Notes under the pieces: model-generated
Seen by the model: only the letters and a program-made list of their open reading frames with translations
Told to the model about the DNA's origin: nothing
The model's database searches: none
Shown here: positions 37,601 through 48,400 of the stretch, in pieces
Layout: each line of letters opens with the position of its first letter
Position numbering within the stretch: position 1 is the stretch's first letter
Program-made: the position numbers and the translations under genes
Origin: Dromaius novaehollandiae
Taxonomy: Eukaryota > Chordata > Aves > Casuariiformes > Dromaiidae
Assembly (NCBI RefSeq): GCF_036370855.1
Contig: NC_088098.1
Location: forward strand, 207,125,336-207,189,335
Length of the DNA: 64,000 nucleotides
Reading direction: 5' to 3'

Positions 37601-38690
37601 TTCCCACTGCTCTCTCACACAGCCTGTCCTTCCTAAAGAGCCTGTATCTATCCACTGCAGCATTCCAGTTGCGTGAGCTATCCTGTCACGTCTCTGCAAT
37701 GCCAGTGGGATCTGCAGCTGCACACAGATGTCTAATTCTCCCTGCTTGTTCCCTATACCACATCATTTGGGTACAGGCACTTCAGAGAGGCACCCACTCA
37801 GGATTTCCCAGAAAAGTATGAGAGCTTTCCTCTCAATGCTATCTTGTAGGTACTCCCCAATTTTTGTGTATACACTTGGGGTGGGCCCCCTTCTGCCATA
37901 TTCTGTTGTTTTCAAGGGCTCTCCTGTCCACATCACTCTGCACCCTTTGCTTACTAGCCTGGTCCACCACCTTCTCACTTCACTGGGGGTTGTCATCTCC
38001 CTTCCTCATCATTCCTATTTTATAGGTCTCCTCACCAGCTTGGCCAGCCTGTTTGCAAAGATGCTTTTGCCCTACTTGGTCAGGTGGATCCTATCTCTTT
38101 CTATCAGTTCCCAGTCTTCAAAGAAGGTCCCATGATTGCAAAAGCCAAATCCCTGTTGACACCAGCTGCACGGCCAACTGTTAACCCACAGGACCCCTTC
38201 ACTCCTCCTCATGCCCTTGACTCACCCCACAGCCATGTAGTCACACTTGATACACTCAGGGTCTACCCAGGCAGTACCGTTGGTGCCCATGTGGAAGAGC
38301 AGCAGGGGGTAACAGGATGAGGGCCAGACAAATGTTGGCAGTTTCTCTACCGTATCCTGGATCCAAGCCTCTGGAAAGTAGTAAACCTCCCTAGACAGCA
38401 TGTTGAGCTGGCTGACTGGGGCTTCTGTCCACCACATCAGTGAGTCTCCCACTGCTATCACTCATGGCTTCATCCTGGTGCTCCTGCATGGTTCAGGCAC
38501 AGCCAGCTCACCTGCTTTGTTGGAGAACTAACAGCCCCTCATCTGCTACCACAGCACTGAACCTATTCTGTAGCCAATGATCTGCAGGCAGGAAAGGAGC
38601 CTTCTTCCCAGTACCAGAAGTCAGAAGCTTCTAGCCTTCCCCATCATGGGAGCTTCATTTCTCAACCCAGTAAGCACTCTGCCTGTTTCT
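37601..38690 (-). mobile_element. CR1 LINE ORF1 region with SGNH-esterase domain remnant
   Basis: The minus strand (about 38222-38461) encodes GDSLMWWTEAPV, EVYYFPEAWIQDTVEKLPTF and PLLLFHMGTNGTAW. This matches the esterase (SGNH/GDSL) domain carried by avian CR1 ORF1: the Ser of GDS and the Asn of GTN are kept. The rest of ORF1 is interrupted by stops. It sits next to a 3' fragment, so either the middle of one element is deleted or two copies abut. Confidence 0.85.
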
Positions 38691-38718
38691 CCTTCATTAC
38701 AGATTGCCCCTGAGCCTT

Positions 38719-39700
38719 CACAGAATCACAGAAGGGTTGAGGTTGGAAGGGACCTCTGGAGATCATCCAGTCCAACCCCTCCGCTCAAGCAGGGTGACCT
38801 AGAGCACATTGCCCAGGACTGTGTCCAGATGGCTTTTGAATATCTCCAAGGAAGGAGACTCCACAACCTCTCTGGGTAACCTGTTCCAGTGTTCAGTCAC
38901 CCTCACAGTAAAGAAGTTTTTCCTCATGTTCAGATGGAACTTGCTGTGTTTCAGTTTGTGCCGATTGCCTCTTGTCCTGTCTCTGGGCGCTACTGAAAGT
39001 AGTCTGACTCCATCCTCTCTACACCCTCCCTTCAGATACTTGTACACACTATTGAGATCCCCCCTCAGTCTTCTCTTCTCCAGGCTAAACAGGCCTAGCT
39101 CTCTCAGCCTTTCGTCATATGAGAGATGCTCCAGTTCCTTCATCATCTTAGTAGCCCTCTGCTGGACTCACTCCAGTAGCTCCATGTCTGCATGTCTTGT
39201 ATTGGGGAGCCCAGAACTGGACACAGTACTCCAGATGCAGCCTCACCAGTGCTGAGTAGAGGGGGAGGATTACCTCCCTCAACCTGCTCTCAAAGCTATT
39301 CCTGATGCAACCCAGGATACCATTGGCCTTCTTGGCCACAAAGGCACATTGCTGGCTCATGGTCAACTTGCTGTAAGCCAGGACCCCCAGGTCCTTCTCC
39401 GCAGAGCTGCTTTCCAGCAGGTCAGCCCCCAGCCTGTACTGGGGCATGGCATTATTCCTCCCGAGGCGAAGGACTCTGCACTTCCGTTTGCTGAACTTCA
39501 TGAGGTTCCTCTTTACCCATAATCTCTTCAGCATGTTGAGAGCCCTCTGAATGGCAGCACAGCCCTCTCAGCCACTCCTCTCAGTTTCGTATCATCAGCA
39601 AACTTGCTGAGGATGCGCTCTGTCCCTTCATCCAGGTCACTGATGAAAATGTAGAACAATACTGGACCCAGTATTGACCGCTGGGGGCCACCGCTAGCTA
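38719..39700 (-). mobile_element. CR1 LINE, 5'-truncated, 3' end intact
   Basis: This is the most complete CR1 here. Its 3' end at 38719-38733 shows the ATTCTGTG-type terminal repeat typical of CR1. The minus strand encodes the reverse transcriptase C-terminus, including [40 protein letters not shown] and, further on, [20 protein letters not shown]. At least one frame change separates these pieces, and the upstream RT and endonuclease are absent. Confidence 0.95.
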
Positions 39701-41300
39701 CAGCCCTCCAAGTCTTTTCTTCTCAAAGCTAAACAATCCCAGCTCTCTGAGCCTCTCAATGACAGATGCTCCAAGTCATTAATCACCTTCGTGGCCTTGC
39801 ACTGGACTCGCTCCCATAAGTCCATGTCTCTCTCGAACTGGGGAGCCCAGCACGGAACACAGCATTCCAGGCGTGGCCTCACTAGTGCTTAATAGAGGGG
39901 AAGGATCACCTCCCTCAACCTGCAGGCAATGCTCTTCCTAATGCTTTCCCAGCCTGTCCTGGTGCCTGGGTCTCTTCCTCCCCAGGTGAAGGACTCTGCA
40001 GTTCCCTTTGTTGAACTTCATGAGGTTCCTCCCTCACCATTTCTCCAACCTGCCAAGGTCCCTCTGAACAGAAGCATCCACTGTATCAGTCACTCCTCTT
40101 AGTTTTGTACTGTGTATAGACTTGCTGAAGGTGTACTCTGTCCCATCATCCATTAATGAAGAAAAACTGTACTGGACCCAGTATCAGCCCCTGGGGGACA
40201 CCACTAGTGACTGGTATCCAGCTGGACTAGGCTGATCACAGCCCTGTGAGCCCGGCAGTTTAGCTAGCTTCCAGTCCACCTCACTGTCCATTTATATAGC
40301 CTGTAATTCATCAGTTTGTCTAGAAGGAAGTTATGGGAGACAGTGTCAAAAGCCTTGCAAAAGTCAAGATAAACAACATCCTTGGCTCTCCCTTGTCCAC
40401 CAAGCCAGTCATCTCATTATAGGCAGTCATCCAGTCAGTAAAGCACAATTGTTAAAGAATAGTGAATTGAAACTGTCTAGAAATGGCTGCTTAGCACAAC
40501 TTATATAAAACTTGCTTAGCATGAGTGGCTAGATTTGCTGAAGCCTTAGGCCGAGCGTGGGAAAGGTAACAAATCTTTACTTAGTTTAATAAAAAATAGT
40601 GCCTCAGAGCTCGTTCAGGCTGGGAAAATAAGGAAGCCACACGCAGTCTGCACACCTGAGTCACCCATTCCGAGAGGGAAGACGCCAAAGCAACTGGGAA
40701 AAATAAGACCTTGGGATACAACCGCCAGACCCAACAAAAACAAAAGTACAACCATCATCAGAGACTGCAAAAAAACAAAAATAAGGAGAAAAACAGCTTG
40801 CCTCAGAATGACGATGAGACCCAATGAGCAGCAGGAGACCCCAGACCAAAAAATTACCATTGGTCTAACTATCGCGTGAGGGGTGGGAAATGTAAGTTGA
40901 AAAGACTATAATTGCCCAGGATTTGTTTACGTTAGGGTCCCTCTTCAGAGGCACCCAGCTCGAGCTGTAATTACGGCACGCGTGTGATTAAAATTATCTG
41001 ATTTGTTTTGATTTGACTCTGAACTTTTCTGCGGGAACCTAGGGTCGAGCCCTGTTATGGAGGCCGACAAGCCTAATTTCCGTAACACAGTTTCCCCTTC
41101 ATAAATCCATGCTGGCTACTCCCAATCACATTTTTGTTCTTCATGTGTTTGGAAACAGTTTCTAGGATTATTGAATCAAGGTGAGGGTGACCGGCCTGCA
41201 ATTCCCTGGATCCTCCTTCTTGCCGATCTTGAAGATAGGAGTGACATTTGCTTTCTTGCAGTCCTCAGAAACTTCCCCCAATCACCCATGACCTTTCAAA
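39701..41300 (-). mobile_element. Second CR1 LINE fragment, split by the solo LTR
   Basis: Typical CR1 reverse-transcriptase-region sequence runs from 39701 to 40449 and resumes at 41088 to about 41300 after the LTR. It joins the first CR1 abruptly near 39700 and has several stops, so it is an older, non-coding copy in the same orientation. Confidence 0.88.
40450..41087 (+). mobile_element. Solo LTR of an endogenous retrovirus, inserted in a CR1 copy
   Basis: A 638-bp segment starts TGTTA and ends TAACA, and it splits a CR1 sequence whose two halves match on either side. It carries an AATAAA at about 40589 and a GC-skewed 3' part, giving a plus orientation. No internal viral genes are present, so this is a solo LTR. 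The family is not assigned. A clear target duplication is not visible. It is younger than the CR1 copy it interrupts. Confidence 0.8.
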
Positions 41301-44300
41301 ATTATTTTTTGCTTTGTGTTTGTACATTACCTTGAAGAATCTGTGATTGTTCCCTAAGTGCTATGATAATACCAGAAATACCTACCAATGATCATTTTGT
41401 ATCACCTCACTGCAATAATGGTTAAGAGTGAGAGTTAAGTGACAGATTATTTCTGGTACCATGCTGTCTCTGTCATTCTTTAACACTAGGGTAGTTACGT
41501 CATATTAATACAGACATCACAGGCTTATTTATGTTAAGCTTTTATTAAATCAGTTTAAATAGTGAAATACAAACTCTTGGTCTATGAGCTGCTGGGTTTA
41601 ATAAATGGACTCAGTCTCAGGAATGTTAAGACATCTCTATAATTATATTACAATCTTCTCCTGGAAGTTAGAATCATTTTATAACACAGAAGCCTATAAA
41701 AATGCCAGGTTTCACAGTAGCAAATTTTTGTCAAGTGACTAATTTAGTGACTAATTTAGTAAGTTTTGGATTGAGATATCTTCATCACTGACTGAAATAC
41801 TAATCACATTTGGCTACTACATCTGAAGAAAGGCAGCACAAGGATATAAATAAAACAACAACAAAGGAAGAGGGAATAACTAAGCAGAACTAAGCATCTA
41901 AGCAGAACTTCCTTTAAAGTCATAGAAATATAGATCTGCATTTCCAAAGGCAGCTAGTGATTTGGGATGTTTGTTTTGAGACATCGAATAGGCTCAGATA
42001 TTCGCATGACAAGAGTTTAGCAATCTGTAAAAAAAAAAAAAAAAAAAAGATCCTCTATGAGGACAGGTGAGACACCTACATAGTGAAGCCCCCACAACCA
42101 CTTGTCACTTAAAATGTATCCTGCAGGATGGACTTTAGGAAAAGGCAATAAAAGGAAGAAGCCAAAATAAATGCATTAATTTTACCAAATTCAGCAGCAT
42201 GGGCATACCTGCTTAATTTTTTCTGTTTTTTTTTTCCTCTCTCCTACTTATTTCTCCATCTTTTTCCCTCATTTCATTGAGTTTTTATCTCTGCTTAGGA
42301 GAACCAGAGAAAAGAACACAGTTCAGCAATTTCCAGTTCCCTTTAGAAATTCTTAACCTTTTGTCCTGTCTCCTCTCTCATTCCCCTTGTCCATGCTTCT
42401 TCCTTCTCCTTTGGGTGGTGCCTTTCCCCTTTGCTCTAAAGCTGATAGGTTCATCTCCTTTCTAGAAACCTCTCCTCTGTTTTGTTCCATTTCCATAGCC
42501 TGTACCTAGTCCCTCTCTCACTCTTTTAGTCTATTATCACTTCATTTTTTGCCCAGTTCCTTTCACAGAATGTGAAGTGTGAATGGAAATGGACTGGTGA
42601 GTATAGGAGCTGAAGCCAGATTGCTTTCAGTTTTTCTCCTGTCCTGTATCTTCTCTTCCATCCCTTCTCTCATTGCCTGCCTGTTGTGCTACAGAAAAGT
42701 CAGTATAGCTACTGAGAAGAGACATCACTTATCTCTTTAGCAGCAGTCCCTAGGTACATCTGGATCCCAAAAGGAAAACCAACAGATATCATGAATTTCA
42801 GCATCAAAATCATCTTGAATAAACTGCTTCATTTTAAAGCTGTGCTTCTCTAATGGAACTTAATGGGAAATGGAGGCAATCAGAATTCAAAACTCTGGAT
42901 TGAAAACTTTGAAAACTGTGTGCTTTTACTGGAAGCCTTATGAATATGAGTTTTAAAATTACATCTATGTCTCTGAGCTCTTTGACTGTATTATCTATGG
43001 TTTGACTAAGATTTATTTGGCTTAAGTACATACCACAGGTGACTGCAGTTAGTAGCTGACATAGATTAGGTCTGCTCTATAACCAAAATATTTGTGCAAG
43101 TATTACCCCTAGAGTAAAGGCAGACATGGCAGAATGCTATACTGGGTTAAACCCTTCTTATGCTAGTAATAACTTAATTCATGCTATTGTTGTAATTACA
43201 CTCATATAACTTCCATATCCAGACAATGCTGTGGTACAAAATTAATAATATGATATGTCAGTAGTGTGAAACTTCAGACAAATAGATCTGGTTGTGGAGT
43301 CCTTCCACATTCACCCCATCTAGTTGCAATGCTGATAGGTGCCCATATAGACACCTTTACTATTTTATTATTTAACTGGTATAGTATAAGCATTTTACAC
43401 TTTTGAAATTGGGAGGTTTTTTGTAAGAAGCGACTGCTGTAGGTGTGATAATCACAGGTGCTTCTGCCCTCCCCAGTGTTCTTCAAAAATGAAGATGCTG
43501 CTTTTCATGAAGCCTATCCTAAGGAAAAAGTGCATACCGAAACAAGACAAATTAGCACATACTTTATGCCGAAGGAATTTTTTTTAAATAGATTTTGTCT
43601 CACAATTATATCTCATTTTAAAGTAGCTAGATAAGGTAGCACACTGTATCTAAACCCATTGTAGAACATTCTGTAGAGTACAGAATGCTAACTTTGAAGG
43701 GAAGAAAGAAAATGGGAATTAGATATACCCAGGATATCTTATTTGTGTGTTAGTCAAACATTTATGGCTAAAAGGGGCTAGTTCTTAAGCTGCCACTATC
43801 TCCAGAGCTCACAAGATCAAGATAGGAGAAAAGAGGTGCTGAAAGTGAAGTCACGCAGCCAGCCATATTTTAACATCATTGGTCCCGAAGAACGTGAGAA
43901 AGAGCCTTATTTAACTGCAAAATATGCTGAATTCATATATTCTGCAAGCCCATGGCATGAACAATTTTCTTCTTATAAAGCTTATGAACTCCACGTTTCC
44001 TTTGGGTTGGAAGCTGTCTCTCTCCTCTACAGAGTCAATACATTTCCAAGGCAGAGAGAAGCCAGGTACATTGAGAAAGACTGCGCTAGGATCTACCAGC
44101 CCAGAAGGAACAGGGCTACCCTGCAAAGGCAACACCCCAGTGAGTTTAAAAACGATATGCCCCAGAGCACCCACTAGCCATAGCAGACAAATGCTAAGAT
44201 GCCCAAAATCGTACCCAGATCCATCTCTTTTCAGGAGATGTGTTGGAGGAGGGCTTACTACAGCTGTAGGTATGCAAACATTTGAACTGGTTAAGGCAGG

Positions 44301-44598
44301 ATGTTAAGAAATGCGAGGTTCATTATCTATGCATAAAAGTCATTGCTCATCAGTAGGAAACAAGTGGTTATTCTACATGTTTTAGCAAGGTTTCAGAATA
44401 TGAGATAAGGTGACTGAACATAGCAGTCCTAAACAGGTTTCTTAGGCAATGATCTGAAGTCAGGCGGCTACTTGCTAAAGGAAGAGATGAGTTATGGCCT
44501 TAGAGAAAATAGATCTGCAGTCCAGTAAGATGTCTATGAATTATAAAATAGTATCACCCTGCTATTTTAAAGTGAGGTGTTATAGTGAAAATTTTTAA
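41301..44598. other. No gene seen; may contain C11orf97 3' UTR
   Basis: Directly downstream of the C11orf97 stop. An ATTAAA variant signal overlaps the stop region, and an AATAAA (minus) lies at 43364-43369. A 113-codon plus-strand frame at 43836 has no recognisable family. Confidence 0.5.
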
Positions 44599-44738
44599 TT
44601 ATTGACTCTTACTTTTCATTCCTTCATGCCTCGAGTAGAATTTAGGTTGCAAAAGTAAACTGTTTCTGTTCTGTGATGCTGGTTTCAGGCCTCCCATGGA
44701 GAAATTCTTTTTCACACTCCAAATTCCTTCCAGAGCCA
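44599..44738 (-). CDS. C11orf97: C11orf97 exon 3 (terminal coding exon)
   Basis: The acceptor is a pyrimidine-poor ...TTAACAG before TGGCTCTGG. The exon carries 2 nt of a split codon, 45 sense codons and the TAA stop at 44599-44601. The peptide ALEGIWSVKKN and the later SRHEG are the most conserved parts of the family. Confidence 0.9.
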
Positions 44739-47700
44739 CTGTTAATAATTTGTTAAAATAATACCATTATAACTGATTACTCCAGCTTCAGTCCAGAATT
44801 AATGTAACTGTTTAAAAACAACCCCTTTCGTCAATACAATAATTAGAAATAGTTAAGGACAATACCATAATATTCCTCCATAATCAATGAAAGGCATCTT
44901 CAGAGAACAATTCAGATTGCTAAAGGTGTACATCTTTCTGTACTATCTATACAACAGTCTAAGACTACTACGCTCCTAATATAAGCTGGGTGCAGCTGAT
45001 CTATGATGTATAAGAAATACTAGCAATACCACAAATGCATCCATTATGATATATCAGTCATACAGGAACAGCAAATGTCCTCATAAATTCCCCCTAAAGA
45101 TAGCAGAACAACAACAACAAAAGGTAATTTATTTTGTAGCAAGGTTACATTGTACTAATCTTGGTAAAACAGTAACCTTCTTACTAATCATCTACATTGT
45201 GTAAACCACTAACTGCCCAACCTGACAACTAGCCCAGGTCACTTGAGAAGCATCTCTAATTCTCCATATGTATACAGGAGATGAAAAAGAAACTAGGTTG
45301 TTGCTGAATAATATGCACATCACCATCTAACTGACCTTATTATATACAGCAGTAAACCCTGTAAAGAACAAACCTTGTAAAGAGCATTTTCGTAGTGGTT
45401 CTATTTTATCTGAACTAATTTAAGCCTCTGTCACACACATTTCATTAAAGGATCTCCAGAAATCATGAGAATATATATGGTAGCATCCATTCATATGATC
45501 AAAGTGAAATCATCCAAACAATTTTGATCCACTGGCAGATGAACACAGTGAAACATAGATGTGTTAAGCTCTTAGTAACATTACATAACATGAGCAGTGT
45601 CATCAGACCAAAGCTAGCATCAGCAATTGAGCTAGTTGTCCACATCCCCTTTACAGTCAATAGAAAAAGAACAGGCACTTTTACAGCATGATTCATGCAA
45701 AGATAGATGTCTAGATCAAGTCAGAAGAACTTTATTTACAAAGCATGTAACGATTAAGAGAGATAACGGTGGGCCTACTCCAACAAAGTGCACCTTAATA
45801 TAAGCAAAAAAAGAGCTTTACCCCAAGGAAGAGAACCTGGGGCTACGGAATGGCATATTGTAGAACAACAGGATCAAGGATATAAAAGTAACAGTCAACA
45901 AATAGCTCAAGGCTATAGTGCTAATGGTAATTTCCAGATGCCAGTAGAAAAGTTTACATAAGTACATGATTCTCTCTCTGTACAGGCCACAGGTGATACA
46001 AATACTGAAATAAAATGATCAGATTTGTTATCTACATTTTAAAAGAGGAGGCAAAACAATTGGTGGAAGTACAAAAAGAGACCAAATTAAGTGCTAAACA
46101 AAATATTTACACAGAGACATGTTAAGAATTTAAACTGCTTAACCTACCTAACACTGAATATGTGATCTTCATTAGAGTGTACAAGTTAATTCCTCTGAAA
46201 GAAAATCCTTGATACTAGAAAAGGCATTACAATATAGCTGAGAATAGCAAGAAGTTGAATCATGCATATCCAAATTAGAAACCAAGTATGAATTTTTAAC
46301 ACACCAACCACTAGAACAAACTAACAAGGGAAGATGCGGAATAACCAGCTTTACTCACTGGACTGCACACCACAGTACCTGGCATGACTAGTAAAGACAA
46401 TGAGGCCTGACAGTCAACCAGATAAGCTATCCTATCCTTAAACATCACAAATTTCTGAAAAATAAGTTTCTAAAATTAGAATAATAGATGTTATGGCTGC
46501 AAGAGACCACCTTCATGATGAAAATTAATGTCCTACACAGGTCACAGGGCCACATACTGATTCCTGCCTCAAGACTAGTAAATGAGCTTGGAGCAGGCCT
46601 AAAAGTTCAAGTGGAAAATATTAAAAGGGGACAACCTAACTGATCATTGTTAAATTGTTCCAGCAATAAGTACCCTTTTTGTTAAAAATTGCTAATTACT
46701 TCTACTTGGATTTTACCTCCAGTTCTTAGAACTTGTAATACTTTTGTCTCTAGACCAAAGACTCTCTGCCCTCTTCCATGACTTACATTTCCTCATTTGC
46801 CTACTGTAATCAAGTCTCTCCATAACCTTTAAGCTGCCTAAACAAGGCTGATTTTCTAATAGCTTTCACTGTTTTCCTGTCCTTTATTTACTCTTACCAT
46901 TCTTATCTCAACATTTTCTTTTCAATAGCAACTTAAATTCTGAACAGCAGAACTGGATGTAGTATTCCCATAGCTACAGCACTTCTTTCCAAGAAAGTGG
47001 TAAGATAACCTCCCTACTCTTTGATACTTGTTTCTGTTTTATTAAACTGATAGGGAATTATCTGTGTTCTCTACACTCCTGTAAGTTCAGGCTAAAAACA
47101 CCTACTAAAGACTATATGCAGTTCTTTTCAGTTCTACATGTTCTGCAGGTTATTAAATAAATGTTCTGGGGTGGTTTTGTTTAAGTAGTATTTTCGCCAC
47201 CGTTCTGCAAAAAATTTTAGATTTCATTTGCCCTGACAAACACTTTCCATTTGGTGACAACGACAATTACCTGCAGCTGGATGTTTAATGTGGCACTCTT
47301 CTTTCCGAAAATAAAGCTCTTCTTCAAGTATTTCCTTAACTCTCCTAGATGGCTCAACATACACAAATTTCTTCCCTGTTTGTAAAACATATTACAAAAG
47401 AAGCAGTTATTTTGAAACCTAACAAATGCTAACACACTTTGTCGAATGTAATTTCATTTTATCCTGCTCTGCTTATATGTATCTTTAACACACTTTAATG
47501 CACATCATTTGCTGATACGTCATGGCGCTCAGGCAGGCCCCGCTCCCCAAAACGGAGCGGTTTGTCACAATGGGGCCGCAGCACGTATCTAAAAGGGAGC
47601 GTGGCTGGGTCCAAACCGCACGGATGATGGTGGCAGGGTGAGACGGCCTCTCTGCCGCGGCCAGGGCGACGCCAGGGCAGGCGGGGGACGGGGAACGGGC

Positions 47701-48144
47701 TGCGCGGAGGCACCCGGGAGGCCTCGGTGCAGACCCGGGGGCTGCCCAAGGGGGAGCGGGGGCCCTGCCAGGCTGGGCACGGCGCCGGGAGGCGGCACCA
47801 TGACGCGGGGCGGCCTGAAGCCCCCTCCTCCCCGCGGCCTCCAGCACGGCTCCACGGAGAGCCCCACCGGGGCAGGCGCCCCCGGGACGAAGGCAGCGCC
47901 CTCCGCCAGCGGGGCAGGGCGGGCTGGGGCCGCCCGTGAGGCCGCGCTCCCGCAGGGGGCCGGCGCAGGGAGCGGGGCGAGGAAAGCAGCGCGGAGGGGC
48001 GCAACGGAGGCCCGGCCCCCGCAGCAGCGGGCGGCCCGGGCAGGGCGCCGGGGACACGGCCGCGCTCACAGGGCTGCCCGCCGCCGCCGCCTCGCCGTGG
48101 CCGCCCGCCTTCTCGGCCGGCTGCTCCCCGCTCGCCGCCCGCAT
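44599..48144 (-). CDS. C11orf97: C11orf97-like ciliary protein, three coding exons (exon 1 uncertain)
   Basis: No single frame here is long enough to stand out, so the gene was found through splice sites and peptide similarity to my memory of the human protein. Exon 2 (47271-47375) encodes KKFVYVEPSRRVKEILEEEL followed by YFRKEECHIKHPAA. Exon 3 (44599-44738) encodes VALEGIWSVKKNFSMGGLKP, then QNRNSLL and FYSRHEG before a stop. Human counterparts are WKKFLYCEPHKRIKEVLEEE, DECHIKNPPA and VALEGIWSIKRNLPVGGLKP. The exon 2/3 junction is phase 1 and rebuilds the conserved Val codon. Exon 1 (48070-48144) starts at an ATG in a CpG island. The product would be about 105 residues, against about 126 in human. 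The gene lies between ANKRD49 and FUT4, as in mammals. The family is reported as cilium-associated, with no known enzymatic activity. Confidence 0.85.
44739..46479. other. C11orf97 intron 2, no other feature seen
   Basis: AT-rich intron sequence. The old CR1 remnant follows at 46480. Confidence 0.6.
46480..47090 (-). mobile_element. Ancient CR1/L3-type LINE remnant
   Basis: Weak but ordered matches to the CR1 3' region, such as CAGAACTGGATGTAGTATTC and TAAGATAACCTCCCTACTC. Divergence is much greater than in the 33-41 kb copies, suggesting an old amniote copy. The exact subfamily cannot be told by eye. Confidence 0.6.
47271..47375 (-). CDS. C11orf97: C11orf97 exon 2
   Basis: The acceptor is a T-rich stretch ending ACAAACAG at 47376-47377. 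The donor CAG/GTAATT follows 47271. The exon is 105 nt, starting with the last two bases (GG) of a codon that is Trp in human and ending with the first base of a Val codon. A second AG five bases inside (after GGAAG) is a possible alternative acceptor. Confidence 0.88.
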
Positions 48145-48400
48145 GGCCGCCGCCGCGCAGGCCGGTTGCCCCAGGAGCTCGGGGCGGGGAGGGCGGGGCG
48201 GGGCGGCCCTCAGCCCGCCCCCGCCATCTTGGGGCCGCCCGCGGCGCTCGGGGCGCTGCAGCGCGGCCACACGCGGGGGCGACCGCCGGGACAGCGCCCA
48301 GCCCCTCGCCTCCATAGGCCCCGGCGCTGTTGCGCGCTCTGGCCTAGGCCGCCTTGCAGCCGCCCCAGGGCTGTGCTTACGTGCCTGCTTGGGACACGTA
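47640..48400. promoter_or_regulatory. CpG island with GC boxes and a YY1-type site for C11orf97
   Basis: A CpG-dense block stands out from AT-rich flanks. Repeated GGGCGG boxes occupy about 48181-48208. CCGCCATCTTGG at 48221-48232 is a consensus YY1 site on the minus strand; such sites commonly sit just downstream of transcription starts. It lies about 80 bp upstream of the proposed C11orf97 ATG, which supports that exon 1 placement. Confidence 0.7.
48070..48144 (-). CDS. C11orf97: C11orf97 exon 1, likely but with a one-base phase problem
   Basis: An ATG at 48144 opens a frame starting MRAASGEQPAEKAGGHGEAA and reaches the donor CCCT/GTGAGC at 48070. Joined to the first acceptor of exon 2, the frame is off by one. 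In the shifted frame the exon ends G-Q-P and the junction makes Trp, matching human GQQW-KK. Either the G/C run just before the donor has lost a base, in the assembly or the genome, or the AG five bases inside exon 2 is used, which restores the frame without a change. Confidence 0.6.

Noticed and set aside
43836-44307. 113- and 127-codon plus-strand frames near the C11orf97 terminal exon
   Set aside because: Overlapping frames of which at most one could be real. No family was recognised, and they lie on the opposite strand, downstream of the C11orf97 stop.
47161-47215. Possible extra C11orf97 coding exon containing RKYYLN just after exon 2
   Set aside because: It would need an intron of under 100 bp, and the clear terminal exon with the family's C-terminus is at 44599-44738.
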